Source of the DNA: Streptococcus pneumoniae
GTDB taxonomy: Bacteria; Bacillota; Bacilli; Lactobacillales; Streptococcaceae
Direction of reading: 5' to 3'
NCBI RefSeq assembly: GCF_001457635.1
Contig: NZ_LN831051.1
Span: 62,001-126,000 of the forward strand
DNA length: 64,000 nucleotides
The position numbers and the translations under genes were made by a program. The notes under the pieces were generated by a model, which saw only the letters and a list, made by a program, of their open reading frames with translations, was not told the origin of the DNA and made no database searches. Shown here in pieces: positions 28,239 to 38,303 of this stretch (position 1 is the stretch's first letter; every line of letters starts with the position of its first letter).

Positions 28239-29603
28239 ATGAAAGTTGTTAAATTTGGAGGTAGTTCTCTTGCCTCTGCTAGTCAATTAGAAAAAGTTTT
28301 AAACATCGTCAAAAGCGATTCAGAGCGTCGTTTTGTAGTCGTTTCTGCGCCTGGTAAACGCAATGCTGAAGATACTAAGGTTACGGATGCCCTGATTAAA
28401 TACTACCGCGACTATGTTGCGGGTAACGATATTAGCAAGAGCCAAAGCTGGATTATCGACCGCTATGCTGCTATGGTTAGTGAATTGGGACTAAAACCAG
28501 CTGTGCTAGAAAAAATTTCTAAAAGCATTCACGCCTTGGCCACTCTTCCTATTGAAGAAAATGAATTTCTCTACGATACTTTCCTAGCAGCCGGTGAAAA
28601 TAACAATGCCAAATTGATTGCTGCCTACTTTAACCAAAATGGTATCGATGCACGCTATATGCACCCTAGAGAAGCTGGGATTGTGGTCACAAGTGAACCT
28701 GGTCACGCTCGCATCATTCCATCAAGTTATGACAAGATTGAAGAATTGACAAACACCAATGAAGTCCTTGTCATTCCTGGTTTCTTTGGTGTCACTAAGG
28801 AAAATCAAATCTGTACTTTCTCACGTGGAGGTTCTGATATTACAGGTTCTATCATTGCTGCTGGTGTCAAAGCTGACCTCTATGAAAACTTTACGGACGT
28901 TGATGGTATCTTTGCAGCCCACCCTGGTATTATCCACCAACCACACTCGATTCCTGAGTTGACCTACCGTGAAATGCGCGAGTTGGCCTATGCAGGCTTC
29001 TCAGTCCTTCATGACGAGGCTCTTCTTCCTGCCTACCGTGGAAAAATTCCTCTGGTTATCAAGAATACCAACAACCCTGACCATCCAGGTACTCGTATCG
29101 TTCTAAAACACAGTAATGATGAATTTCCAGTTGTGGGAATTGCTGGTGACTCAGGCTTTGTCAGCATTAACATGTCGAAATACCTCATGAACCGTGAGGT
29201 TGGATTTGGCCGCAAGGTTCTGCAAATCCTGGAAGAACTTAACATCGGTTGGGAACATATGCCAACAGGTATCGACGATCTTTCTATCATTCTCCGTTCT
29301 CGCCAACTAACTCCCATCAAGGAAGAAGAAATCCTGCGTCAGTTGGTTCAAAAGGCTAAAGTAGATCATGCAGAAATCGAACACGACCTTTCTATCATTA
29401 TGATTGTTGGTGAAAAAATGAAGAGCCACATCGGAGTGACTGCTACTGCGACACGCGCTCTATCTGAAAACAAAATCAACATCCAGATGATGTCTCAAGG
29501 TTCTAGTGAAGTTTCTATTATGTTTGTTGTCAATAAAGACCAAGAGAAAGCAGCAATTAAAGCCCTCTACAATGCCTTTTTTGGAGAAAGTAAGGAAGAC
29601 TAA
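28239..29603 (+). CDS. lysC: Aspartate kinase
   Basis: This enzyme phosphorylates aspartate for lysine, threonine and methionine synthesis and for diaminopimelate-derived crosslinks. The 454 residues start MKVVKFGGSSLAS (kinase signature), with FSRGGSDITGS in the amino-acid kinase domain. Two C-terminal ACT domains (from ~residue 310; GDSGFVSINMSK, and VGEKMKSHIGVTATA) give feedback control. It is monocistronic or co-transcribed with the small gene 2 bases downstream. Confidence 0.95.
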   Translation: MKVVKFGGSSLASASQLEKVLNIVKSDSERRFVVVSAPGKRNAEDTKVTDALIKYYRDYVAGNDISKSQSWIIDRYAAMVSELGLKPAVLEKISKSIHALATLPIEENEFLYDTFLAAGENNNAKLIAAYFNQNGIDARYMHPREAGIVVTSEPGHARIIPSSYDKIEELTNTNEVLVIPGFFGVTKENQICTFSRGGSDITGSIIAAGVKADLYENFTDVDGIFAAHPGIIHQPHSIPELTYREMRELAYAGFSVLHDEALLPAYRGKIPLVIKNTNNPDHPGTRIVLKHSNDEFPVVGIAGDSGFVSINMSKYLMNREVGFGRKVLQILEELNIGWEHMPTGIDDLSIILRSRQLTPIKEEEILRQLVQKAKVDHAEIEHDLSIIMIVGEKMKSHIGVTATATRALSENKINIQMMSQGSSEVSIMFVVNKDQEKAAIKALYNAFFGESKED

Positions 29604-29605
29604 GC

Positions 29606-29977
29606 ATGGCCCAATCACTTAACAAAACAGTACTCCTCAGTACGACAGGCACTTCCTACCTCTCTATCGCTGGGAAAGTTGGGAAATTCCTTGTCGGAGA
29701 TCAGGCTTTGGAATTTTACCCAGATGTCAATGTCGAACAATTTATCCAGATTCCTTGGAGCCATATCAATCAGATTGGAGCCAATGTCACTGGATGCAAA
29801 ATCAGCCGCCACTTCGAAGTCTTTACAGACAAAGGAAAATTCCTCTTTGCTTCAAAAGACTCAGGTGCCATTCTCAAAATTGCACGCGACAAATTGGGCA
29901 ATGACAAGGTCGTCAAACTTCCGACCCTGATTCAGACAATTAGCCAAAAATTTAAAAATCTATTTGCAAAAAAATAG
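29606..29977 (+). CDS. DUF956 family protein
   Basis: This 123-residue protein starts MAQSLNKTVLLSTTGTSYLSI and has a PH-like core (PWSHINQIGANV; FEVFTDKGKFLFASKDSG). DUF956 proteins are often encoded near mannose-type PTS genes (called ManO in some species), but here the gene is 2 bases after lysC and upstream of serS. Function unknown. Its basic C-terminus (SQKFKNLFAKK) could aid membrane or nucleic-acid contact, which is speculation. Confidence 0.8.
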   Translation: MAQSLNKTVLLSTTGTSYLSIAGKVGKFLVGDQALEFYPDVNVEQFIQIPWSHINQIGANVTGCKISRHFEVFTDKGKFLFASKDSGAILKIARDKLGNDKVVKLPTLIQTISQKFKNLFAKK

Positions 29978-29992
29978 AAACTTTAGTATAAT
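29964..29992 (+). promoter_or_regulatory. Promoter of the serS leader
   Basis: -35 TTGCAA (29964-29969), 17-base spacer, -10 TATAAT (29987-29992). The -35 overlaps the end of the DUF956 gene. Confidence 0.65.
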
Positions 29993-29999
29993 CATAGCA

Positions 30000-30175
30000 A
30001 CGGATAAGTAGGTTATCTTCTTCTTTCAGAAAGTCTGCGGGTGCTGCGAGCAGATAGGAGGGATAGGTGAAATTCTACCGTTAGTAACAATTACATACAC
30101 AATCAAGTGCACACCTGTGAAGTTGGATGGAACCGTGGCCCTGCCACTCCAACGTTTTGTCAGGTGTGCTTTTTT
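30000..30175 (+). promoter_or_regulatory. T-box leader of serS
   Basis: The 180-base leader carries the T-box consensus TGGAACCGTGG (around 30127-30138) that pairs with the uncharged tRNA acceptor end. It lies inside the competing terminator hairpin GCACACCTG (30109-30117) / CAGGTGTGC (30161-30169), which is followed by TTTTTT. Uncharged tRNA-Ser is expected to favour antitermination. The specifier codon cannot be fixed by eye; a UCU in the GAAATTCTACC segment is a candidate. Confidence 0.85.
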
Positions 30176-30190
30176 CATAAAGGAGTTCTT

Positions 30191-31465
30191 ATGTTAGATA
30201 TCAAACGTATTCGTACAGATTTTGAAGCTGTCGCAGAAAAATTAGCTACACGTGGTGTAGATGCTGCTGTCTTGAATGAAATGAAAGAAATCGATGCTAA
30301 ACGTCGTAACATCTTGGTCAAGGTTGAAACTCTCAAAGCAGAACGTAACACAGTTTCTGCTGAGATTGCCCAAGCTAAGCGCAACAAGGAAAATACAGAT
30401 GACAAGATTGCTGCCATGCAAAATCTATCTGCTGAGGTTAAAGCCTTGGATGCTGAATTGGCAGAAATCGATGCTAAATTGACAGAATTTACAACGACTC
30501 TTCCAAATATCCCAGCTGACAGCGTTCCTGTTGGGGCTGACGAAGACGACAATGTGGAAGTTCGCCGTTGGGGTACTCCACGCGAGTTTGACTTCGAACC
30601 TAAAGCTCACTGGGATCTCGGTGAAGACCTTGGTATCCTTGACTGGGAACGCGGTGGTAAGGTAACAGGCGCTCGCTTCCTCTTCTATAAAGGCCTCGGT
30701 GCTCGTTTGGAACGTGCTATCTACAACTTTATGTTGGATGAACATGGAAAAGAAGGCTATACTGAAGTCATCACACCTTACATAGTCAACCATGATTCTA
30801 TGTTTGGTACTGGTCAGTATCCAAAATTTAAGGAAGATACTTTTGAACTCAGCGATACCAACTTTGTCTTGATTCCAACTGCTGAAGTTCCTCTGGCAAA
30901 CTACTACCGTGATGAAATCTTAGACGGCAAAGATCTTCCAATCTACTTCACTGCTATGAGTCCGTCATTCCGTTCTGAGGCTGGTTCTGCCGGTCGTGAT
31001 ACGCGTGGCTTGATCCGTTTGCACCAATTCCACAAGGTTGAAATGGTCAAATTTGCCAAACCAGAAGAATCTTACGAAGAATTGGAAAAAATGACAGCCA
31101 ACGCTGAAAACATTCTTCAAAAACTCAACCTTCCATACCGTGTCGTTGCTCTCTCTACTGGAGATATGGGCTTCTCAGCTGCGAAGACTTACGACTTGGA
31201 AGTGTGGATTCCAGCACAAAACAATTACCGTGAAATCTCAAGCTGTTCAAACACAGAAGATTTCCAAGCCCGTCGTGCCCAAATCCGTTACCGTGATGAA
31301 GCAGATGGCAAGGTGAAACTCCTTCATACCTTGAACGGTTCTGGACTTGCAGTTGGACGTACAGTGGCTGCAATTCTTGAAAATTACCAAAATGAAGATG
31401 GTTCTGTGACCATCCCAGAAGCACTTCGTCCATACATGGGTGGAGCTGAAGTCATCAAACCATAA
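30191..31465 (+). CDS. serS: Seryl-tRNA synthetase
   Basis: This class II synthetase charges tRNA-Ser. I choose ATG at 30191 (424 residues, [18 protein letters not shown]) preceded by AGGAG. A longer open frame from 30107 is inside the T-box terminator and is not coding. An N-terminal coiled coil (~residues 25-100) is followed by the catalytic domain with motif 2 ([20 protein letters not shown]) and motif 3 ([17 protein letters not shown]). Confidence 0.97.
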   Translation: MLDIKRIRTDFEAVAEKLATRGVDAAVLNEMKEIDAKRRNILVKVETLKAERNTVSAEIAQAKRNKENTDDKIAAMQNLSAEVKALDAELAEIDAKLTEFTTTLPNIPADSVPVGADEDDNVEVRRWGTPREFDFEPKAHWDLGEDLGILDWERGGKVTGARFLFYKGLGARLERAIYNFMLDEHGKEGYTEVITPYIVNHDSMFGTGQYPKFKEDTFELSDTNFVLIPTAEVPLANYYRDEILDGKDLPIYFTAMSPSFRSEAGSAGRDTRGLIRLHQFHKVEMVKFAKPEESYEELEKMTANAENILQKLNLPYRVVALSTGDMGFSAAKTYDLEVWIPAQNNYREISSCSNTEDFQARRAQIRYRDEADGKVKLLHTLNGSGLAVGRTVAAILENYQNEDGSVTIPEALRPYMGGAEVIKP

Positions 31466-31470
31466 AAAAT

Positions 31471-31502
31471 AAGGTTTAGCTATTTCTAGCTAGACCTTTT
31501 TT
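31471..31502. terminator. Bidirectional terminator between serS and the TDT gene
   Basis: AAGGTTTAGCTA-TTTC-TAGCTAGACCTT (one mismatch) followed by TTTT serves both converging genes. Confidence 0.85.
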
Positions 31503-32389
31503 CGTAACCAAATCAGATAAGCACCTAGTACAAAGAATAAAATAGTTAGGCATATAATGGTTTCAGCCAATACCAGGTAATCCAGAAATGGAAGTTTCAA
31601 AATTCCCTGAGCCATCTTGAGCGAGGTCGCTGTGATAATGGTTGGGAAGGTGAGGGCTGAGAAGGCTGGTTGAAAACCTTGTTTTAAAATGTTGGGCAGA
31701 CGAGTTAAAACAAAGAAAAAGAAGGATTGAGAAGCCAAAATCATGACAATCAAGACCCAATTCGGCAGGCTGGTTCCTCCTACTCGAACTAGAGAAGCCA
31801 AGAGTAGAGAGAAAGGAGCACAGTAGATTCCTTCTTGTCCAAGCAAGGCTAGTGGGAGTGGATGTTTCTTTAAATCGCTATAAATAAGGGGATAGAGATA
31901 GAAGGTCAAGAGAAAACCAAAACTCAAGGTCGCATAGGCAATTTCGATAATACCTACCAGAGGATAGGTCAAGGCAGCCACTGCTATCCCCACATAGAGA
32001 ACCGTCCAACTTGGAGTGGCATGAACCCTCCGCCCTGGACAAGCAAACTTGATGGTAAAACCAGCAATCAAGGTCAAATCCAAGAGAAATGAAAACCACC
32101 AAATCCCTTGTGCTACCAAAGGAAGATAAGAGAATACGCGAAAGACATAGGTCGATAAAATCATCCCAGCCATAGGAAAGGTTGCCATTCCTGACAAAAG
32201 AGGGGGCTTGGTCAATTCTTGCTTGGTTTCTTTCCAATTAAAGAGATGCAGAATTAGAAAGTAAATCCATAAAACCAAACCAGTCAGACTAAAAAGATGG
32301 GATAGAACCGGCAACGTATCTAAAATAAGATTTCCAGCTCCTGCCAAACCTAGCAAACAACCTGAAAATACTAAGGGGAGTTTTTTCAT
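31490..32389 (-). CDS. TDT (tellurite-resistance/dicarboxylate transporter) family membrane protein
   Basis: An integral membrane protein of about 299 residues with roughly nine to ten hydrophobic helices. The start KKLPLVFSGCLLGLAGAGN and the segment FPMAGMILSTYVF are typical of the C4-dicarboxylate/TehA-SLAC1 family. ATG at 32389 is preceded by GGAGG; an in-frame TTG 12 bases earlier lies in the ribosome site and is rejected. Substrate unknown. It is monocistronic. Confidence 0.8.
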   Translation of the reverse strand: MKKLPLVFSGCLLGLAGAGNLILDTLPVLSHLFSLTGLVLWIYFLILHLFNWKETKQELTKPPLLSGMATFPMAGMILSTYVFRVFSYLPLVAQGIWWFSFLLDLTLIAGFTIKFACPGRRVHATPSWTVLYVGIAVAALTYPLVGIIEIAYATLSFGFLLTFYLYPLIYSDLKKHPLPLALLGQEGIYCAPFSLLLASLVRVGGTSLPNWVLIVMILASQSFFFFVLTRLPNILKQGFQPAFSALTFPTIITATSLKMAQGILKLPFLDYLVLAETIICLTILFFVLGAYLIWLRKKV

Positions 32390-32457
32390 CCTAACCTCCA
32401 ATAATCATGTTAGTTTCAGTATAACATAAAAGCGCTTAAATGATGATTTAAAAAAAC

Positions 32458-32480
32458 GAAGTCCGATTATTTCAGACTTC
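32458..32480 (-). terminator. Terminator after the CMD-family gene
   Basis: GAAGTC / GACTTC hairpin with internal mismatches, followed on the reverse strand by GTTTTTTT. Confidence 0.75.
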
Positions 32481-32498
32481 ATTTTACTCAGATATGAA

Positions 32499-33047
32499 TT
32501 AGGCATAAGGTTGCAATTCTGGATTAATTGGTGTATTAGCTAAGTTGTTGGCATAGTTACAGAGGATTGCTAGGCTGACACCAAAAACCACATCCAAGGC
32601 ATTTTGTTGAGTGTAGCCAGCTTCTAAAAACTCAGACAAGGCTTCATCTCCTACACGACCCTTGGTATTGATAACTGCCAAGGTAAACTTAGCTAGGGTA
32701 TCCAATTTAGGATCTGTTTCAATTGGAGTACGATTGCGAAGAGCTTGAATCAAGTCATCATTCATCTGGATTTGTTTGATGGAAAAGGCTGTGTGACCTG
32801 CGACACAGAAGGCACAACCATTGGTCACGGCTGCCGTGATTTGCACCACTTCACGCTCAACGGGTGTCAGGCTGTTGCGACGGTGGATAGATGAGACAAT
32901 TTGGTAGGCTTCTAAAACAGTCGGGGCATTGGCCAAGAGACCGATTAGGTTGGGAATATAGCCATTGTTGTCTTTTTCTACTGTTTCAAGAATTTCTTTC
33001 ACTTCTGCTGGTGCTGACTCTACTGTATGGATAGTAAATGTTGTCAT
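32499..33047 (-). CDS. Carboxymuconolactone decarboxylase-family (AhpD-like) protein
   Basis: This 182-residue all-helical protein has the AhpD-type redox motif in NGCAFCVAGHTAF (CxxC plus His, ~residues 76-88). That motif is typical of alkylhydroperoxidase-like CMD proteins, and a peroxidase or thiol-oxidoreductase role is expected. It is monocistronic, and the 217-base region upstream (33048-33264) holds no other gene. Confidence 0.82.
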   Translation of the reverse strand: MTTFTIHTVESAPAEVKEILETVEKDNNGYIPNLIGLLANAPTVLEAYQIVSSIHRRNSLTPVEREVVQITAAVTNGCAFCVAGHTAFSIKQIQMNDDLIQALRNRTPIETDPKLDTLAKFTLAVINTKGRVGDEALSEFLEAGYTQQNALDVVFGVSLAILCNYANNLANTPINPELQPYA

Positions 33048-33240
33048 AAGATACCTCTTTTCTTATTATTGACACTAATATTATTGGAAAATCTTATAAA
33101 ATCCTGATTCCTAAGTTTATCTAAGATAAAGCTTTATTCTCTCATAAGATTTTCGTTGTTATATTAGTTTATCACACTTCCAATCACTTGCATAATATAT
33201 ATTATATATCAGGCTGATAAAAATTATTTATAGGCAAAAA

Positions 33241-33262
33241 AATCACACGAGCTGTGTGATTC
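33241..33262 (-). terminator. Terminator after the AGCS symporter gene
   Basis: AATCACAC-GAGCT-GTGTGATT hairpin followed on the reverse strand by a run of T. Confidence 0.85.
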
Positions 33263-33264
33263 CA

Positions 33265-34587
33265 TTATTTGTCAAAATACTTTTTAGTTTCAGCAATAAC
33301 GACTTGCGACAAGACCAAGAGGGCAATCAAGTTTGGCAGAGCCATCAAGGCGTTAACGATATCTGCGATAATCCAGACCATATCCAACTCGATAAATCCT
33401 CCTAACAAGACCATGAGCACAAAAACCACACGGTAGAGCCAGATAAAGCGAACCCCAAAGAGGAACTCAAAACAGCGTTCTCCGTAATAGTTCCAACCTA
33501 GAATCGTTGTAAAGGCAAAAAGTACAAGGAAGATGGTCAAGAGGGCAGGCCCAAAGTGTGAAAAGACTGTTGAGAAAGCTGACTGAGTCAAGGCAACCCC
33601 ATTCAAGTCACCACTCCAAACTCCAGTTACCAAGATGGTCAAACCAGTTAGAGTACAAATGATGAGGGTATCAATAAAGGTTCCTGTCATGGAAATCAAA
33701 CCTTGCTCTACTGGTTCATTTGTCTTGGCAGCTGCAGCTGCAATAGGAGCAGAACCCAGACCAGATTCGTTTGAAAACACACCACGCGCCACACCATTTT
33801 GAATAGCCATCCGAACGCTAGCACCAGCAAATCCACCTACCGCAGCAAGGGGACTAAAAGCTGAGGTAAAGACTAAAGCGATTGTGCCAGGGATTTTTCC
33901 GATATTAAAGAAAATAACTGTAAGAGTTCCTAAGATATAAATGATGGCCATAAAAGGAACAACAGTAGTTGAAACCTTAGAAATAGACTTGAGCCCACCA
34001 AAGACTGCAATCGCTACAAAGACAGACAAGACGAGAGCTGTGATGGCTGGCGAAATCGTCGTTGTATTTTGGATAGATTCTGTAATCGAGTTGACTTGGG
34101 TGAAGGTTCCGATTCCCAAGAGAGCAACCAATACTCCTGCTACTGCAAACAAAACAGCAAGTGGTCGCCACTTTTCTCCCATCCCTAGAAGGATATAATG
34201 CATGGGACCTCCCGCTACTGCACCATGGTCGTCCTTGGTGCGGTATTTGATGGCCAAGAGTCCTTCCGCATACTTGGTAGCCATTCCAAAGAAAACCGCC
34301 ATCCACATCCAAAATAGAGCTCCTGGTCCACCAACCTTGATAGCCGTCGCAACTCCTATGATATTTCCTGTTCCAACAGTTGATGCCAAGGCTGTACACA
34401 GAGCTGTAAAACTGGATACATCACCATGTCCCTTATCCTGGATAAAAATAAGCTGAAAGGCCTTGGGCAGACGCAAAACCTGCAAGAGTCCTAGCCGCAT
34501 GGTTAGGTAAATCCCTGTTCCGACCAATAAAATCAAGAGGGGCGGTCCCCAAGCAAAAGCATCGATTGATTTAAGCAATTCTAACAT
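33265..34587 (-). CDS. Alanine/glycine:cation symporter (AGCS family)
   Basis: A 440-residue sodium-coupled amino-acid carrier with about 10-11 membrane helices. The family signature GTGNIIGVATAI appears at ~70-81, and the second conserved segment NESGLGSAPIAAAAAKTNEPVEQG lies at ~270-293. The long leader upstream contains a glycine riboswitch, so glycine (and/or alanine) is the likely substrate. Confidence 0.92.
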   Translation of the reverse strand: MLELLKSIDAFAWGPPLLILLVGTGIYLTMRLGLLQVLRLPKAFQLIFIQDKGHGDVSSFTALCTALASTVGTGNIIGVATAIKVGGPGALFWMWMAVFFGMATKYAEGLLAIKYRTKDDHGAVAGGPMHYILLGMGEKWRPLAVLFAVAGVLVALLGIGTFTQVNSITESIQNTTTISPAITALVLSVFVAIAVFGGLKSISKVSTTVVPFMAIIYILGTLTVIFFNIGKIPGTIALVFTSAFSPLAAVGGFAGASVRMAIQNGVARGVFSNESGLGSAPIAAAAAKTNEPVEQGLISMTGTFIDTLIICTLTGLTILVTGVWSGDLNGVALTQSAFSTVFSHFGPALLTIFLVLFAFTTILGWNYYGERCFEFLFGVRFIWLYRVVFVLMVLLGGFIELDMVWIIADIVNALMALPNLIALLVLSQVVIAETKKYFDK

Positions 34588-34611
34588 TTCCTTCTCCTAT
34601 CGTTTCAACCC

Positions 34612-34770
34612 CAAAAGAAAGAGCACATGCAAGATACATGTACTCTGGAATGCTTAGATAAATGCTAAAAAGCGGTCTATCCTAGCTCTGTCCTTTTACC
34701 TGAGAGTTTGAGCAGTTGCCTGCCTTGCCCCTTCGGTGCCTTTACGGTCTCTCCAGAGTTCCGTCCATTT
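34612..34770 (-). promoter_or_regulatory. Glycine riboswitch with terminator-type expression platform
   Basis: The reverse strand carries glycine-aptamer consensus segments in order: CTCTGGAGAGACCG, GGCACCGAAGGGGCAA and AACTCTCAGGTAAAAGGACAGAG (about 34684-34758). A terminator hairpin AGAGTACATG / CATGTGCTCT (34620-34646) and a T-rich run come before the symporter start. Only one aptamer is obvious. Whether glycine switches the gene on or off cannot be read by eye. The rest of the 342-base gap (34771-34929) should hold the promoter. Confidence 0.88.
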
Positions 34771-34929
34771 ACAGTCATGGAAAATCAAACGATTCCCCAC
34801 TTCTATTAAACTTCATTCGGTGTTGGTATTTAATTGATTCTAATTTTACAAAAAATGTTGGCTTTTGTCAATGTGTTTATTAGTAAAAATTAGTTCAACA
34901 GTTTTTACTTTATAAAGTCCAGAATACTG

Positions 34930-37266
34930 CTATCCTTTAAAAGTGACAATAGTCGCACCACTGCCTCCAGCATTTTGTGGGGCATAGCCGAAACTCTTGA
35001 CATGTTTGTTTCTTTGCAAGTATTTGGTAACTCCTTCACGGATGACTCCTGTTCCGATACCATGGATGATATCAACTTGAGCCATATTGTTAAGCAAGGC
35101 TTGGTCGATGAAGGTATCTAGCTCATTCATGGCTTCTTCATAGCGCTTGCCTCGAAGATCCAGTCTAGCTTGAGGTCCTCGCCCAGAAGTTCGTTTCACA
35201 ACATTGACCTGTTTCTTCTTGACTCGTTTTTCTTGCTGGGCTTGAACAAGATCAAACTCTTTCTCTTCCAAGGTCATCTTAATCAAGCCAACTTGGGCTT
35301 CCCAGCGGCCGTCCTTGAGTTGACTGGTCAAGGTACCACGCTGACCATAACTGAGAACCACGATATCATCTCCCACCTTTGGAGCTCGTTTTTTCTTGGC
35401 CTTTTGAAGGACCTTGTTTTTAGACAAGTCCACTTTTTCAGGAGCCAATTTTTTCAACTTGGCTTTGGCTTCAATGATTTCGTGGGGCTTGAGTTGGGAT
35501 TTACTGTGGAGATTTTTGAGAATCTGGTCACTTTCACTTAGGGCCATATCCACAATCTCAGCAGCCTGTTCACGCGCCTTGTTAAGCTCGGTTTCCTTTT
35601 CACGATTAAGCTCGTTGTAGAGTTTTTTTAGCACACGGTTCATCTTGAGATTTTCTTGCTCCACCTCACGGATATTGTCCAAGCGTTTGCGGCTTTCCAG
35701 CGTCTGCTCTTCTAATTGCTCAATGATACGATTGACGTCATTGTCCTGATCGATCTGCTGACTGGCATCTCCTACGATAACTTCAGATAGGCCTAGACGT
35801 TTGGCAATTTCAAAGGCATTACTTCGGCCAGGAACACCCTGCATAAAGCGATAGGTCGGGCGAAGAGTTGCAGTATCAAACTCCATACTGGCATTTTGCA
35901 CAAAGGCTGTCTCAATACCGTAGGCCTTGAGTTCTGGATAGTGGGTCGTCGCCATGGTCTTGATTTGACGCAGGCGAAGGTCCTCCAGAATAGCCATGGC
36001 AAGGGCTGCTCCCTCTTGGGGATCAGTACCAGCCCCCAACTCATCCAAAAGTAAGAGTGAATGTTGGTTGACCTTGCCAAGAATATCCACGATATTGGTC
36101 ATATGGCTAGAGAAGGTAGACAAGCTCTGCTCAATAGACTGCTCATCTCCAATATCAGCAAAGATTTCTTCAAAAATACCAACACGACTTCCCTTGTCTG
36201 CTAAAATCGGCAATCCTGACTGGGCCATGACCTGTGTCAAGCCCAGAGTTTTGAGCATGATGGTCTTCCCACCTGTATTGGGACCTGTAATGACAATAGC
36301 TGTTAAATCTTGACCAAAATAGACATCATTTGCGACGGCATTTTTGACCAAAGGATGGCAGACATGGAGCAGTTGAATCTCTTGATTTTCTGACAGCTGA
36401 GGCACGACTGCTTGTCCTTCTTGGATAAATCGAACCTTGGCACGAATCAAGTCCAGATGACCGATAATCCAAGCGTCATTAGCAATCTCAGCCGCATGAG
36501 GGCGGACACGCTCAGAAATTTCTTGGAGAATGCGAAGCATTTCATAGCGCTCATCTGCTCGCAGACTAGCAATTTCTTCGCTCAGTTTGACTACCTCACG
36601 TGGTTCGATATAGACGGTGTTTCCACTAGCAGAAATATCATGAACGACACCTGCAATCTTATTGCGGTAGGTGTTTTTGACTGGTAAAACCTGACGGCCA
36701 TTTCTGCTAGCAACAATTCCTTCCGTCAACATCTGCGCTTTTTGCTTGAGCAAGTCTTGTAAAACATCGCGTACCTGACTCTCGCTATCATGTATTTTTC
36801 GACGGATTCGCGCCAATTCTTCACTGGCAAAATTTTCAATGAAACCCGCATCATTAAAGGCCTGAAGATTTCCTTGTAATTGCGGAAAATCATGTAATTT
36901 CTCAAACCAAAGGGCTAATTCTTCCAAGCTGACATTTTCCAGATTGGCGTAAAAACTTTGAAGTTCTCGGCTGGCAAGAAGCACGCGTTTCAAGAGTAGG
37001 AACTCCTCGATATTGAGATCCGCTCCCATCTCCAACCTCTTGCAGACTCCTGCAATTTCCTTAGTTGAGAGAATAGTAAAATGCGGTTGCTCGACGAAAA
37101 GAGCCTGCATTTCTTTCATCTCAGCAAAAGCCTGTTTGATTTTATCTGCTTTGGCAGTCGGAGCCAGCTGTCTCAATTGCTCCAAGCCCTGCTCGGTCAA
37201 CAAATGAGGCTCAAACAAGGCCTTGACCTTATCGAACTCTAATGTTTCTAATATTTTCTTATTCAT
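34930..37266 (-). CDS. mutS2: MutS2 (ribosome-rescue/anti-recombination ATPase with Smr domain)
   Basis: MutS2 proteins lack mismatch-recognition domains. In Bacillus they act on collided ribosomes and in Helicobacter they suppress recombination. The 778 residues comprise a helical core, an ATPase with Walker A GPNTGGKT (~328-335) and the Walker B region [16 protein letters not shown] (~400-415), a long coiled coil (~510-610), a KOW-like segment and the C-terminal Smr nuclease domain ([21 protein letters not shown]). It lies downstream of cvpA and zapA on the same strand. Confidence 0.95.
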   Translation of the reverse strand: MNKKILETLEFDKVKALFEPHLLTEQGLEQLRQLAPTAKADKIKQAFAEMKEMQALFVEQPHFTILSTKEIAGVCKRLEMGADLNIEEFLLLKRVLLASRELQSFYANLENVSLEELALWFEKLHDFPQLQGNLQAFNDAGFIENFASEELARIRRKIHDSESQVRDVLQDLLKQKAQMLTEGIVASRNGRQVLPVKNTYRNKIAGVVHDISASGNTVYIEPREVVKLSEEIASLRADERYEMLRILQEISERVRPHAAEIANDAWIIGHLDLIRAKVRFIQEGQAVVPQLSENQEIQLLHVCHPLVKNAVANDVYFGQDLTAIVITGPNTGGKTIMLKTLGLTQVMAQSGLPILADKGSRVGIFEEIFADIGDEQSIEQSLSTFSSHMTNIVDILGKVNQHSLLLLDELGAGTDPQEGAALAMAILEDLRLRQIKTMATTHYPELKAYGIETAFVQNASMEFDTATLRPTYRFMQGVPGRSNAFEIAKRLGLSEVIVGDASQQIDQDNDVNRIIEQLEEQTLESRKRLDNIREVEQENLKMNRVLKKLYNELNREKETELNKAREQAAEIVDMALSESDQILKNLHSKSQLKPHEIIEAKAKLKKLAPEKVDLSKNKVLQKAKKKRAPKVGDDIVVLSYGQRGTLTSQLKDGRWEAQVGLIKMTLEEKEFDLVQAQQEKRVKKKQVNVVKRTSGRGPQARLDLRGKRYEEAMNELDTFIDQALLNNMAQVDIIHGIGTGVIREGVTKYLQRNKHVKSFGYAPQNAGGSGATIVTFKG

Positions 37267-37369
37267 CTTTATTTCCTTGTCTTTGAATGTCTAGGTGTGG
37301 TAGCTTTTTACATTCTGATAGATTCGAGTCAAATCTGTAAACAAAGGGCTAGGAAAACTCCTGCCCTTT

Positions 37370-37918
37370 TTATCCGATTAAATTTGTCACCCAGATTTGT
37401 TTGAGCCAACTGGTTGTTATCGGTATGCTCTGGATGATGTGTTTTGCGACGATACTCTTTTCAAGAGGATTTTGTATAACTGCCATGGGGATGGTCGCCA
37501 AGATTGTCAAGGCCATTTGCAAGACAAATAAGGTCACCAACATAGACAAGATACCTGCTGAAACTTGGAACAACTTACCACCCAGTTTTTTGCTAGGAAT
37601 CAAGTGTAAGAGAAGACCAAGCAAACGACCAATGCTATAGACAATCCCAAATACAAGCAAGTAGCCGATACCTGCATAAAAGACCTTATCCAGCTGAAAG
37701 AGTTGATCCGATGGGAAAAAGAAAGTCCCCTGACCTTCCTGCGAATTTGCATAAGGGAGCAATAAATGGAATTGCTCTCCAAGCCCCTTATAAAACTGGC
37801 CAGCCATAAAAGCCGATGCCATGGCTGAAATCAGGTAATAAACCTGTAAGAGCAGGCCTCTCCGATAGCCGATATAAAATCCCCAAACCAAGACCAATAG
37901 AAGAAGGAATGAAATCAT
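37370..37918 (-). CDS. CvpA family membrane protein
   Basis: This 182-residue protein has four predicted membrane helices and the family start MISFLLLLVLVWGFYIGYRRGLL. CvpA proteins affect colicin V export and membrane homeostasis in Gram-negatives; the role in Gram-positives is poorly defined. It overlaps the ZapA-like gene by 4 bases and precedes mutS2, as in other Firmicutes. Confidence 0.85.
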   Translation of the reverse strand: MISFLLLLVLVWGFYIGYRRGLLLQVYYLISAMASAFMAGQFYKGLGEQFHLLLPYANSQEGQGTFFFPSDQLFQLDKVFYAGIGYLLVFGIVYSIGRLLGLLLHLIPSKKLGGKLFQVSAGILSMLVTLFVLQMALTILATIPMAVIQNPLEKSIVAKHIIQSIPITTSWLKQIWVTNLIG

Positions 37919-38217
37919 AAGGAATCCTCAATCTTGCTCTGTTCTTGCTTACAAGTCACAAGCTTGTGACGGAGTTCTTCTAGCTCTTGCTCCTTATCGT
38001 CAAATTCAATCTCACGGCTGAGCTGAGTTGATAAACAGTTGACTGCCAACAAAAGAGCGATTGTTTCATCATCTGCGCTAGGCATTTGTTCTTTAATTGC
38101 TTGGTATTTTTCTGTCGCAACCTTAGCGATTTCCTCCATAAAAAGGTTATCATGTTCGCTTGTCAAGGTTAACGATTTTTTCCCGAATGTAAATTTGAAT
38201 CGATTTAGATTTGCCAT
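37915..38217 (-). CDS. zapA: ZapA-like cell division protein
   Basis: ZapA binds FtsZ and stabilises the Z ring. I choose ATG at 38217 (100 residues, MANLNRFKFTFG): GAGGTG, whose GTG would be an alternative start at 38226, is the ribosome site. The N-terminal globular half (FTFGKKSLTLTSEHDNLF) and C-terminal coiled coil (EQELEELRHKLVTC) match the ZapA layout. The order zapA-cvpA-mutS2 supports the call. It is divergent from rnhC. Confidence 0.8.
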   Translation of the reverse strand: MANLNRFKFTFGKKSLTLTSEHDNLFMEEIAKVATEKYQAIKEQMPSADDETIALLLAVNCLSTQLSREIEFDDKEQELEELRHKLVTCKQEQSKIEDSL

Positions 38218-38303
38218 AAAATTCACCTCACGATATTATACCAAAATTCGCTAATTTTGTCAGTTTTTACAAATTTTACTGCTTTTGTGGTACAATAGAA
38301 ACT

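Noticed and set aside
30107..30190. N-terminal extension of serS by 28 codons
   Set aside because: These codons lie in the T-box terminator hairpin. The ATG at 30191 has a good AGGAG site and matches the usual seryl-tRNA synthetase start.
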